DNA of 36,071 nucleotides from Actinomycetota bacterium (GTDB lineage: Bacteria; Actinomycetota; Actinomycetes; Streptosporangiales; Streptosporangiaceae): positions 1 to 36,071 of the forward strand of contig QGUZ01000014.1 in assembly GCA_003242605.1 (NCBI GenBank), read 5' to 3'. Position 1 is the stretch's first letter, and the number at the start of each line of letters is the position of its first letter. The notes below the pieces were generated by a model. The model saw nothing but the letters and a program-made list of their open reading frames with translations, ran no database searches and was not told the origin of the DNA. The position numbers were made by a program, and so were the translations under genes. Of the stretch, positions 7,772-14,878 are shown piece by piece.

Positions 7772-9514
7772 TCAGTCGTCGGTGTCCCAGACCGGGGCCA
7801 TGTCCCGGGCGACCTTGATGTCGTCGTTGCTCGTGCCGGGCGGGACCATCGGCCAGACCATGGCGTCCTGGTGGACGACGAAGTCGACGACGACCGGCAC
7901 GTCGTTGATCTCCATCGCCTTCTCGATGGTGGCGTCCACGTCCTCCGGGCGGTCGCAGCGCAGGCCGACGCAGCCGTACGCCTCGGCGAGCTTGACGAAG
8001 TCGGGGATGCGGTGGCTGTGCAGGTTGGTGTTGGAGTACCGCTCGTCGTAGAAGAGCGTCTGCCACTGCCGCACCATGCCGAGGTTGCCGTTGTTGATCA
8101 CGGCGACCTTGATCGGGATGTTCTCGATCGAGCAGGTGGCGAGCTCCTGGTTGGTCATCTGGAAGCAGCCGTCGCCGTCGATCGCCCACACGACCTTGTC
8201 CGGGCAGCCGACCTTGGCGCCCATCGCGGCCGGGACGGCGAAGCCCATCGTGCCCGCGCCGCCGGAGTTGATGAACGAGCCGGGCCGCTCGTGGCTGATG
8301 AAGTGGGCCGCCCACATCTGGTGCTGGCCGACGCCCGCCACGTACAGCGCGTCCGGGCCGACGATCGCGCTCATCCGCTGCATCACGTACTGCGGGGCGA
8401 GCGAGCCGTCGTCGAACTCCTTGTAGCCGAGCGGGTAGGTCTCGCGGTAGTGGTTGAGGACCTTCCACCAGGCCTCGTAGTCGCCGCGGCGGCCGGCGTC
8501 GAACTCGTTCTGCACCGCGACGATGAGGTCGGCGAGCACCTCGCGGCAGTCGCCGACGATCGGCACGTCGGCGTGGCGGTTCTTGGAGATCTCCGCCGGG
8601 TCGATGTCGGCGTGCACGACCTTGGCGTGCGGGGCGAACGTGGACAGCTTGCCGGTGACCCGGTCGTCGAACCGGGTGCCGAGCGCGATGATCAGGTCGC
8701 TGCGCTGCAGCGCGCCGACCGCCGCGACGGTGCCGTGCATGCCCGGCATGCCGAGGTGCTGCGGGTGGCTGTCGGGGAACGTGCCGCGCGCCATCAGCGT
8801 GGTGACCACCGGGATGCCGGTCATCTCGGCGAGCCGGCGCAGCTCGCCCGCGGCCCGGGCCTTGTGCACGCCGCCGCCGACGTAGAGCACCGGCCGCTTC
8901 GACTCGACGATCAGGCGGGCGGCCTCCCGGATCTGCTTGGAGTGCGGCTTGGTGACCGGGCGGTAGCCGGGCAGCTGGAGCTGCGGCGGCCAGGAGAAGG
9001 TGGTCTGGGCCTGCAGCGCGTCCTTGGCGATGTCGACGAGCACCGGGCCGGGGCGGCCGGTGGACGCGATGTGGAACGCCTCGGCGATCGTGCGGGCGAT
9101 GTCGGCGGGGTCGGTGACGAGGAAGTTGTGCTTGGTGATCGGCATGGTGATGCCGGAGATGTCCGCCTCCTGGAAGGCGTCCGTGCCGATCATCGCGCTC
9201 GGGACCTGGCCGGTGATCGCGACGATCGGGACCGAGTCCATGTACGCGTCCGCGATCGGCGTCACCAGGTTCGTCGCGCCCGGGCCGCTCGTGGCCATGC
9301 ACACCCCGACCCGGCCGGTGGCCTGCGCGTACCCCTCGGCGGCGTGGCCGGCGCCCTGCTCGTGCCGTACAAGCACGTGCCGGACCTTGGTGGAGTCGTA
9401 GAGCGGGTCGTACGCCGGAAGGATGGCGCCGCCCGGGATTCCGAACACGGTGTCGACCCCGACGTTCTCCAGCGCCCTGACCAGAGCCTGGGCACCTGTC
9501 ATTTGTTCGGTCAT
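7772..9514 (-). CDS. ilvB: Acetolactate synthase large (catalytic) subunit
   Basis: This encodes 580 residues from the ATG at 9514, preceded by AAGGAACGAGCCG. A second in-frame ATG four codons on is possible. The enzyme condenses two pyruvates, or pyruvate with 2-oxobutyrate, using thiamine diphosphate, Mg and a structural FAD. The catalytic glutamate lies in RHEQGAGHAAEGYA (near residue 52). The ThDP/Mg-binding motif is GDGCFQMTNQELAT followed by INNGNLGMV in the C-terminal domain, and the central FAD/transhydrogenase-like domain contains ALGTRFDDRVTGK. Architecture is TPP_N, central, TPP_C at normal length. It is the first structural gene of ilvBNC and sits behind an attenuator with a coding leader peptide, so its expression should respond to charging of tRNAs for Ile, Leu or Val. 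Confidence 0.97.
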   Translation of the reverse strand: MTEQMTGAQALVRALENVGVDTVFGIPGGAILPAYDPLYDSTKVRHVLVRHEQGAGHAAEGYAQATGRVGVCMATSGPGATNLVTPIADAYMDSVPIVAITGQVPSAMIGTDAFQEADISGITMPITKHNFLVTDPADIARTIAEAFHIASTGRPGPVLVDIAKDALQAQTTFSWPPQLQLPGYRPVTKPHSKQIREAARLIVESKRPVLYVGGGVHKARAAGELRRLAEMTGIPVVTTLMARGTFPDSHPQHLGMPGMHGTVAAVGALQRSDLIIALGTRFDDRVTGKLSTFAPHAKVVHADIDPAEISKNRHADVPIVGDCREVLADLIVAVQNEFDAGRRGDYEAWWKVLNHYRETYPLGYKEFDDGSLAPQYVMQRMSAIVGPDALYVAGVGQHQMWAAHFISHERPGSFINSGGAGTMGFAVPAAMGAKVGCPDKVVWAIDGDGCFQMTNQELATCSIENIPIKVAVINNGNLGMVRQWQTLFYDERYSNTNLHSHRIPDFVKLAEAYGCVGLRCDRPEDVDATIEKAMEINDVPVVVDFVVHQDAMVWPMVPPGTSNDDIKVARDMAPVWDTDD

Positions 9515-9575
9515 CGGCTCGTTCCTTGCTTGCTGGCTGAGGGAGGCATTCCTGCTGGTTCGGGCGAAAGGCCAT

Positions 9576-9613
9576 AAAAAATGCCCCGTCCGCCGAGTCG
9601 GCGAAACTGGGGC
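9576..9613 (-). terminator. Attenuator terminator of the ilvB leader
   Basis: On the minus strand GCCCC (9613-9609) pairs with GGGGC (9587-9583) around an inner CGCCGA/TCGGCG stem, followed within one base by six Ts (9581-9576). This is a textbook Rho-independent terminator. It lies 62 bases before the ilvB start and downstream of a regulatory leader peptide, so it is an attenuator and not the end of an unrelated gene. Confidence 0.85.
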
Positions 9614-9663
9614 GCGCGCAGGTCGGAGTACTTCGTCAGCCGCCTGCGCGCTGACGAAGTACT
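9614..9663 (-). promoter_or_regulatory. ilvB leader hairpin and competing pairing
   Basis: On the minus strand AGTACTTCGTCAGC (9663-9650) pairs perfectly over 14 bases with GCTGACGAAGTACT (9640-9627) around a 9-base loop. The 5' arm is formed from the Val-Leu-Arg-Gln codons of the leader peptide and the 3' arm contains its stop codon. In addition GCGCGCAGG (9651-9643), mostly the loop, is complementary to CCTGCGCGC (9622-9614), which touches the terminator stem. Ribosome position on the leader would therefore decide which helices form. Confidence 0.75.
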
Positions 9664-9686
9664 ACGAGGATCCCACTGCGGTACAT
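9636..9686 (-). CDS. ilvB leader peptide (attenuator)
   Basis: This is a 16-codon open reading frame reading MYRSGILVVLRQRAGG, then TGA. Residues 6-10 are Ile-Leu-Val-Val-Leu, one run containing all three branched-chain amino acids made by the downstream pathway. The start ATG follows AAGGTG at a fair ribosome-site distance, and the ORF ends inside the 14-bp hairpin that precedes the attenuator terminator. By analogy with known ilvB leaders in actinobacteria, ribosome stalling at the ILVVL codons under amino acid shortage should disrupt the first hairpin and change downstream folding so that the terminator is not made. The peptide itself probably has no other role. Confidence 0.85.
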   Translation of the reverse strand: MYRSGILVVLRQRAGG

Positions 9687-9692
9687 GGGAAC

Positions 9693-9723
9693 ACCTTACT
9701 CGGCGCGCTCCTCCCCATGCCAA
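9693..9723 (-). promoter_or_regulatory. Candidate ilvB operon promoter
   Basis: On the minus strand TTGGCA (9723-9718), a 19-base spacer and TAAGGT (9698-9693) resemble a -35/-10 pair, though the spacer is long. The -10 would end six bases before the leader-peptide ATG, which gives a leaderless leader ORF. The same TAAGGT could instead be read as part of the ribosome site of a longer transcript; sequence alone does not decide. Confidence 0.35.
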
Positions 9724-9738
9724 CTTCGCCATCACTTG

Positions 9739-9753
9739 TCTCACTATTTGAGA
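9739..9753. promoter_or_regulatory. Inverted repeat upstream of the ilvB promoter
   Basis: TCTCACTATTTGAGA has perfect 5-base arms (TCTCA/TGAGA) with a 5-base centre. It lies about 53 bases upstream of the leader-peptide start in an AT-rich patch, the right place for a transcription factor site. IclR-type regulators of leucine/isoleucine genes (NdgR/LtbR family) act on such operons in actinobacteria, but assignment to them is speculative. Confidence 0.4.
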
Positions 9754-9831
9754 GGCGTGTCCGGCGTTCGGGGGGCACGCCGCGTCGGGACCGCCCCCGG
9801 CCGGCTCTCGGGACCGGCCGGGGCGGAACGG

Positions 9832-12468
9832 TCAGGCGGTGTTCTGCAGGCCCGCGAGCGTGGTGCGCATGAGCGTGTCCACGCCGGGGGCGCCCATCGG
9901 CCGGCCCACGTGGAAGCCCTGGCCGTGGCTGCACCCCATCTCGCGGAGCAGCTCGAGCTGTTCGGGCCGTTCGATGCCCTCGGCCACCACGGTGAGGCCG
10001 AGGTCGTTGCCGAGCCGTACGATCGCCCGGGTGAGCAGGGTGAGCGTCTCGTCCCGGCCGAGGCCCGCCACGAACGACGGGTCGATCTTGATCATGTCGA
10101 CCGGGACCTGGCGCAGGAACGCGAGCGAGGCGTAGCCGGTGCCGAAGTCGTCGATGGCGAGCCGCACGCCCAGCGAGCGCAGCTCGGCGAGCCGGGCGAG
10201 GGTCTCGGTGTCCTTCTCGACGAGCATCTCCTCGATCACCTCGAGGGTGAGCGCGCTCGGCGGCAGGCCGCTCTCCTCGAGCGCCGCGCGCACCGTGTCG
10301 ACGAACCGGGGCGCGTTCACCTGGCGCCGGGAGAGGTTGACCGACAGGCCGATCTCCCGGTCGGATTCGCGCCAGGCCGCGACCTTCCGGCAGGCCTCGC
10401 GCAGGATCCACTCCCCCAGCGGCACGATCACGCCGGTGTCCTCGGCCGCGCCGAGGAACTGCTCCGGCGGCACGAACGCGCCGCCGCGCCACCAGCGCGC
10501 CAGCGCCTCGACCGCGGTGACCCGGCCCGTGGCGAGGTCCACCACCGGCTGGTACTCCACGGAGAACTGCTTCTCCGCCAGGGCCCGCTGCAGGTCGGCG
10601 GCGAACTCCAGGCGGCGCACCACGTCGGCGTGCATCTGGGTGGCGAACACCTCCACCCGGCGGCCGCCCTGCTGCTTCGCCTTCGCCATCGCCACGTCGG
10701 CGTTGCGGATGAGGTCGCCGGCGGGCGTGTCCTCGTCGGCGAACGCGACCCCCACGCTCGCGGTGAGGGCCACGTCGCGGTCGGCGACCCGGAACGGCTC
10801 CGCGGCGACCGCGCCGACGAGCCGCTCGGCGAGGTCGAGCGCGTTCTGCCCGTCGCCCTCGACGAGCACGGCGAACTCGTCGCCGCCCCACCGGGCGAGC
10901 GTGGCGTCCCCGCCCACCGCGGCGCGCAGCCGGCGCGCCGCCTGGCCGAGCAGGTAGTCGCCGCTGGCGTGGCCGACCGAGTCGTTCACCGCGGTGAACC
11001 CGTCGAGGTCGAGAAAGATCACCGCGGTGCCGGACGGGAACGGCCGGGCGAGCACCTCGCGGGTGCGCTCCTCGAAGTAGGCGCGGTTCGGCAGGCCGGT
11101 CACGCCGTCGTGGAAGGTGAGGTGGGCGACCTGGTTCTGCAGCGCCACGTGGTCGCTGACGTCGCGGACCGAGACGAGGATGTGGTCCTCGGCGCGGCCG
11201 TCCCGCAGCGCCACCGCCTCGGTGGGCCGCCAGGTGCCGTCCGCGGCGCGGATCCGGCACTCGATCCGGCAGGCGCCCTGCCGCTCGGCCGCGTCCTCGT
11301 CGAACGCGGCGAGCGCGCTCTGCACCGCCGGCACGTCCTCCGGGTGCACGTACTCGACGATCGTGTTGCCGACGAGCTGGTCCGGGCGGTAGCCGTAGGT
11401 CTCCTCGACGCCGGGGTCGATCTCGTGGATGACGCCCTCGAGGTCGCAGACGAGCACGAGGTCGCCGGCGTTCTCGGCGAGCCCGCGCAGCCGCCGTTCG
11501 GCCGCCTCCACCTGGCGGCGCAGGCTCATGCCCTCCACCGCGGAGGTGAACACCCGCAGCAGCAGCACGAGCACCATCGAGGCCACCACGATCGGCAGCG
11601 CCACGGCGTCGGCCGCCAGGCCGCCGGTGAGCATGCCGGCCGCGAGCAGCACGGTAGCCGCGGCGACGAGGGCGAGCGGCACCGCGGCCGCGACCCAGGG
11701 CGGCACCGACCAGGACCGCCGGGACCGTTCCCGCCGCGCCCGCGCGGCCACCGCGGCGAGCAGCAGGAACGCGGCCGAGGTGGGCAGCGCGGCGAGCGGC
11801 GGCGGCGGTTCCCCGGCGATGCGGGCCGCCGCGTTCGCCGCCTCGGCGACGGTGATCGCGGCGAGTACGGCGACGCCGGCCCGGCCGCCCGCGTCCGCGC
11901 CCGAGCCGGGCGGCAGCGCGACGGCCGCCGCGGCGCAGGCGGCGAGCAGGCAGAACACGGGCAGCACGAACTCGGGGTAGACCATGCCGGGGTCGTCGGC
12001 GGACCGGTACACCCCGCCGAGCCACGGCAGCCAGCCGAGCACGAACAGCGCCGCGGCGCTGAGATAGGCGTCACTGGCGATGCGGAGCACGCCGCGTCCC
12101 GGCGGCGGCCAGGTGGCACCGGCGGCGCACCCGATCGTCAGCAGGCCCACGCCGCCCGCGAGCAGCAGGTCGGCGAAGGTCACGACGTACGCGGTGCCCT
12201 CGGCGAACGGCCGCAGCACGGCGCCGAGCAGCCAGACGACCGTGCCGATGGCGAGCCAGCGCCAGGACGGCGCCTCGGTGCGCTGCCCCGCGCCGACGCG
12301 TCCCGCGACCGCGAGCAGGCAGCCCGCGGCGAGCAGCCCGATGACCCCGGCGGCGACGGCGGTCACCGGCGAGGAGACCACGCCCAACGCCGGGGCGGCG
12401 GCGATCCCCGCCGCACCGAAGCCCGCGGCGGTCAGCGGGACCCTCAGGTCACGCCAGGCGTTCAACAT
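9832..12468 (-). CDS. Membrane PAS-GGDEF-EAL cyclic di-GMP enzyme
   Basis: This encodes 878 residues from the ATG at 12468. Residues ~10-310 hold about nine to ten hydrophobic helices forming a membrane sensor module. A PAS domain follows at ~325-440 (LAENAGDLVLVCDLEGVIHEI, YGYRPDQLVG). The diguanylate cyclase domain (~450-615) has an intact RWGGDEF motif near residue 527. The residues five before it do not form the RxxD inhibitory site (RAAVGGDATLARW). The EAL domain (~625-870) keeps its catalytic set: EALARW, SVNLSRRQ, LEVIEEM, IDDFGTGY, IKIDPSFV and VAEGIE. Both synthesis and hydrolysis of c-di-GMP are therefore possible, with the balance set by the sensor. It stands alone between the ilv leader and a dehydrogenase gene. 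Confidence 0.93.
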   Translation of the reverse strand: MLNAWRDLRVPLTAAGFGAAGIAAAPALGVVSSPVTAVAAGVIGLLAAGCLLAVAGRVGAGQRTEAPSWRWLAIGTVVWLLGAVLRPFAEGTAYVVTFADLLLAGGVGLLTIGCAAGATWPPPGRGVLRIASDAYLSAAALFVLGWLPWLGGVYRSADDPGMVYPEFVLPVFCLLAACAAAAVALPPGSGADAGGRAGVAVLAAITVAEAANAAARIAGEPPPPLAALPTSAAFLLLAAVAARARRERSRRSWSVPPWVAAAVPLALVAAATVLLAAGMLTGGLAADAVALPIVVASMVLVLLLRVFTSAVEGMSLRRQVEAAERRLRGLAENAGDLVLVCDLEGVIHEIDPGVEETYGYRPDQLVGNTIVEYVHPEDVPAVQSALAAFDEDAAERQGACRIECRIRAADGTWRPTEAVALRDGRAEDHILVSVRDVSDHVALQNQVAHLTFHDGVTGLPNRAYFEERTREVLARPFPSGTAVIFLDLDGFTAVNDSVGHASGDYLLGQAARRLRAAVGGDATLARWGGDEFAVLVEGDGQNALDLAERLVGAVAAEPFRVADRDVALTASVGVAFADEDTPAGDLIRNADVAMAKAKQQGGRRVEVFATQMHADVVRRLEFAADLQRALAEKQFSVEYQPVVDLATGRVTAVEALARWWRGGAFVPPEQFLGAAEDTGVIVPLGEWILREACRKVAAWRESDREIGLSVNLSRRQVNAPRFVDTVRAALEESGLPPSALTLEVIEEMLVEKDTETLARLAELRSLGVRLAIDDFGTGYASLAFLRQVPVDMIKIDPSFVAGLGRDETLTLLTRAIVRLGNDLGLTVVAEGIERPEQLELLREMGCSHGQGFHVGRPMGAPGVDTLMRTTLAGLQNTA

Positions 12469-12686
12469 CGTCGCCTATCAGTTCGTTCACATGGCCAGTG
12501 TTGCCCGCGTGCCCGAGCCGACGTGGGACCAACACTCCAGTCGTCACCGATCTGATAACCGCTTTGCTCCCACGGCCGGCCTGCACGCACGCCGACCTCG
12601 CCGTTCCACGATTCGGTCGGGCACGTCTTGACTCACGCTACGCACCGGAGGTCACGAGCCAGCCACGGTCAGGATTCCATTGCTGG

Positions 12687-13610
12687 TCAGTACGACCCGG
12701 TGATCACATTGCGCAACGGCTCTCCGGACAGGTATCTCACCATCTGAGACCGGATCAGCGAGAGCGCGCGCCGCTGCGAGGCCGGGGTGCTGCCGGCCAC
12801 ATGCGGCGTGATCATGATACCGGGCGCCCGCCACAGCGGATGGTCCGGCGGCAGCGGCTCGGGGTCGGTGACGTCGAGCGCGGCCCGCAGCCGCCCCGCG
12901 GTGAGCTCGGCGAGCAGCGCGTCGGTGTCGACCACCGAGCCCCGGGCGGCGTTGACGAGCACCGCCCCGTCCTTCATCCGGGCGAGGAAATCGGCGTCGA
13001 CCAGGCGCCGGGTCTCCGGGGTCTGCGGCACGAGCAGCACGACCACGTCGGCGAGCGGGAGCAGGCCGGGCAGCTCGTCCGGCCCGTGCACCACCCGCCC
13101 GTCCGGCCCCTGCCGCGCGGAGCGGGCGACCCGGATCACGTTCACCTCGAACGGGGCGAGCCGCCGCTCCAGCGCCTCCCCGATCGAGCCGTAGCCGACG
13201 ATGAGCACGGTGGAGTCGGCGAGCGCGTCGGTGTGGTGGTAGTCCCAGACCCCCTGGCGCTGCCGGTCGACGAAGCGCGGGAAGTCGCGGAGCACGGCGA
13301 GCATCGCGCCCACCGCCCACTCGGCCGTGCCCGCGTCGTGTACCCCGCGGGCGTTGCACAGGATCACGCCCTCGGGCAGGTGCGGCAGGTACGGCTCGAC
13401 GCCCGCGCTGACCGTCTGCACCAGGCGGAGCGAGGTCATCTTGGCGAACAGGGCCGCGACGTCGTAGGTGGGGGCGAGCGGGGGGATGAAGACCTCCACC
13501 TTCTCGGCGCCCTCCGGCGGCGGCGTGGTGCCGTCGAACACCACGCACTCGACCTCCGGCAGGTCGGCGAGCACATCAGCGGCTGCTTGGGAGGGGACCC
13601 AGACCTTCAT
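12687..13610 (-). CDS. D-isomer-specific 2-hydroxyacid dehydrogenase
   Basis: This encodes 307 residues from the ATG at 13610. The frame stays open further upstream but becomes non-protein-like and runs into the divergent gene's region. The NAD(P)-binding motif is VLIVGYGSIGEALERRL. The catalytic Arg, Glu and His are visible in VNAARGSVVD, DVTDPEPLP and ITPHVAGS. The N- and C-terminal segments form the substrate-binding lobe. It reduces 2-oxoacids or oxidises D-2-hydroxyacids in the cytosol; glyoxylate, hydroxypyruvate or related acids are possible. It is too short for SerA and has no ACT domain, so serine synthesis is unlikely. It diverges from the PQQ-type dehydrogenase gene with only 71 bases between starts, so the promoters overlap or abut. 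Confidence 0.9.
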   Translation of the reverse strand: MKVWVPSQAAADVLADLPEVECVVFDGTTPPPEGAEKVEVFIPPLAPTYDVAALFAKMTSLRLVQTVSAGVEPYLPHLPEGVILCNARGVHDAGTAEWAVGAMLAVLRDFPRFVDRQRQGVWDYHHTDALADSTVLIVGYGSIGEALERRLAPFEVNVIRVARSARQGPDGRVVHGPDELPGLLPLADVVVLLVPQTPETRRLVDADFLARMKDGAVLVNAARGSVVDTDALLAELTAGRLRAALDVTDPEPLPPDHPLWRAPGIMITPHVAGSTPASQRRALSLIRSQMVRYLSGEPLRNVITGSY

Positions 13611-13681
13611 GCTGTGGAACCCTAACGCCTGGGGGAACCTCCGGACGGACGCCGTCGTATGCACTCGTACAAGGAGGTGCC

Positions 13682-14836
13682 ATGCCGACGCAGAGGATCC
13701 GCGCCGCCGCGGCGGCGACCGCCGTGCTGTTCGCCACGGCCGCGTGCTCGGGGGCCGGCCCGGACGCCACCGCCGCCTCGCCGGCGCCCGCGACCACGGC
13801 GGCGTCCCCGGACGCGTCCCCCGCCTCGCCGGCCACATCGCCGAGCACTTCGCCGGGCGCGCCCCGCACCGCCGGGCGGCCGCGCACGCTCGTCGAGGGC
13901 CTGCGGGTTCCGTGGGGCATCGCGTTCCTGCCGGACGGGGACGCGCTGGTCACCGAGCGGGACACCGCGCGCGTGCTCCGGGTGACCGGCGACGGCCGGG
14001 TGACCGAGGTGGGCACGGTCGACGGCGTGGCGCCGCGCGGCGAGGGCGGGCTCATGGGCATCGCGGTCTCCCCGCGCTTCGCCGACGACCACCACGTCTT
14101 CGTCTACTTCACCGCCCGCTCGGACAACCGCATCGTGCGCTACCGCTACGAGAACGATCGGCTGACCGACCCGAAGGTGATCGTCAGCGGCATCCCGAGC
14201 GGGACCATCCACAACGGCGGGCGGCTCGCGTTCGGCCCGGACGGCTACCTGTACGCGGGCACCGGCGAGGCAGGCCGTACCCGGCTGTCCCAGGACCGCG
14301 ACTCGCTCGGCGGCAAGATCCTGCGCATGACCGTGGACGGCGAGGCCCCGCCCGGCAACCCCTTCGGCGACTCGCTGGTCTGGTCCTACGGCCACCGCAA
14401 CGTGCAGGGGCTCGCCTGGGACGAGTCGGGCGCGATGTACGCCACCGAGTTCGGCCAGAACACCTGGGACGAGGTGAACCGCATCGAGCCCGGCCGCAAC
14501 TACGGCTGGCCGGAGGTGGAGGGCGTCGGCGGCGACGAGCGGTACACCGACCCGCTGGTCACCTGGTCCACCGCCGAGGCCTCCCCGTCCGGGGCGGCGT
14601 ACGCGGGCGGCTCGCTGTGGGTCGCGGCGCTGCGCGGCGCCCGGCTGTGGCAGGTGCCGCTCGACGGCGGCGCGCCCGGGCGGCCCCAGGCCCTGCTCAC
14701 CGGCGAGTACGGCCGGCTGCGCGCGGTGGCCGCGACCCCCGACGGCACCGCGCTGTGGGTGGGCACGAGCAACCACGACGGCCGGGGCGACCCCGACCGG
14801 GCCGACGACCGGATCCTCGTCATCCCCCTGGAGTGA
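13682..14836 (+). CDS. PQQ-dependent sugar dehydrogenase-like lipoprotein
   Basis: This encodes 384 residues from the ATG at 13682, preceded closely by a near-perfect AAGGAGGT. The N-terminus is a lipoprotein signal: basic start, hydrophobic stretch and the lipobox TAAC, with Cys near residue 21. An Ala/Pro/Ser/Thr-rich linker of about 35 residues follows. Residues ~63-384 form the glucose/sorbosone dehydrogenase beta-propeller: PWGIAFLPDG, GEGGLMGIAVSP, HNGGRLAFGPDGYLYAGTGE, LGGKILRM, YGHRNVQG and NRIEPGRNYGWPEVEG. It would sit on the outer face of the membrane and oxidise an aldose or related sugar with PQQ and Ca. No PQQ synthesis genes are nearby, so the cofactor source, or whether PQQ is used at all, is unknown. 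Confidence 0.9.
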   Translation: MPTQRIRAAAAATAVLFATAACSGAGPDATAASPAPATTAASPDASPASPATSPSTSPGAPRTAGRPRTLVEGLRVPWGIAFLPDGDALVTERDTARVLRVTGDGRVTEVGTVDGVAPRGEGGLMGIAVSPRFADDHHVFVYFTARSDNRIVRYRYENDRLTDPKVIVSGIPSGTIHNGGRLAFGPDGYLYAGTGEAGRTRLSQDRDSLGGKILRMTVDGEAPPGNPFGDSLVWSYGHRNVQGLAWDESGAMYATEFGQNTWDEVNRIEPGRNYGWPEVEGVGGDERYTDPLVTWSTAEASPSGAAYAGGSLWVAALRGARLWQVPLDGGAPGRPQALLTGEYGRLRAVAATPDGTALWVGTSNHDGRGDPDRADDRILVIPLE

Positions 14837-14848
14837 GCCGCGGGGCGG

Positions 14849-14871
14849 GCGCCGGGGCCGGCTCCCGGCGC
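14849..14871. terminator. Hairpin between convergent genes
   Basis: GCGCCGGG (14849-14856) pairs with CCCGGCGC (14864-14871) over a 7-base loop in the 42-base gap between the sugar dehydrogenase and the VanW-family gene. It could terminate either transcript; no U-tract is present. Confidence 0.45.
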
Positions 14872-14878
14872 TGCCCGG

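Noticed and set aside
9662..12025. Long minus-strand open frame overlapping the PAS-GGDEF-EAL gene and ilvB leader
   Set aside because: The composition is Arg/Gly-rich without domain motifs, while the alternative frame has intact GGDEF and EAL motifs.
12687..13610. The hydroxyacid dehydrogenase as SerA, given the nearby ilv operon
   Set aside because: It has only 307 residues and no ACT or ASB domain, unlike actinobacterial SerA.
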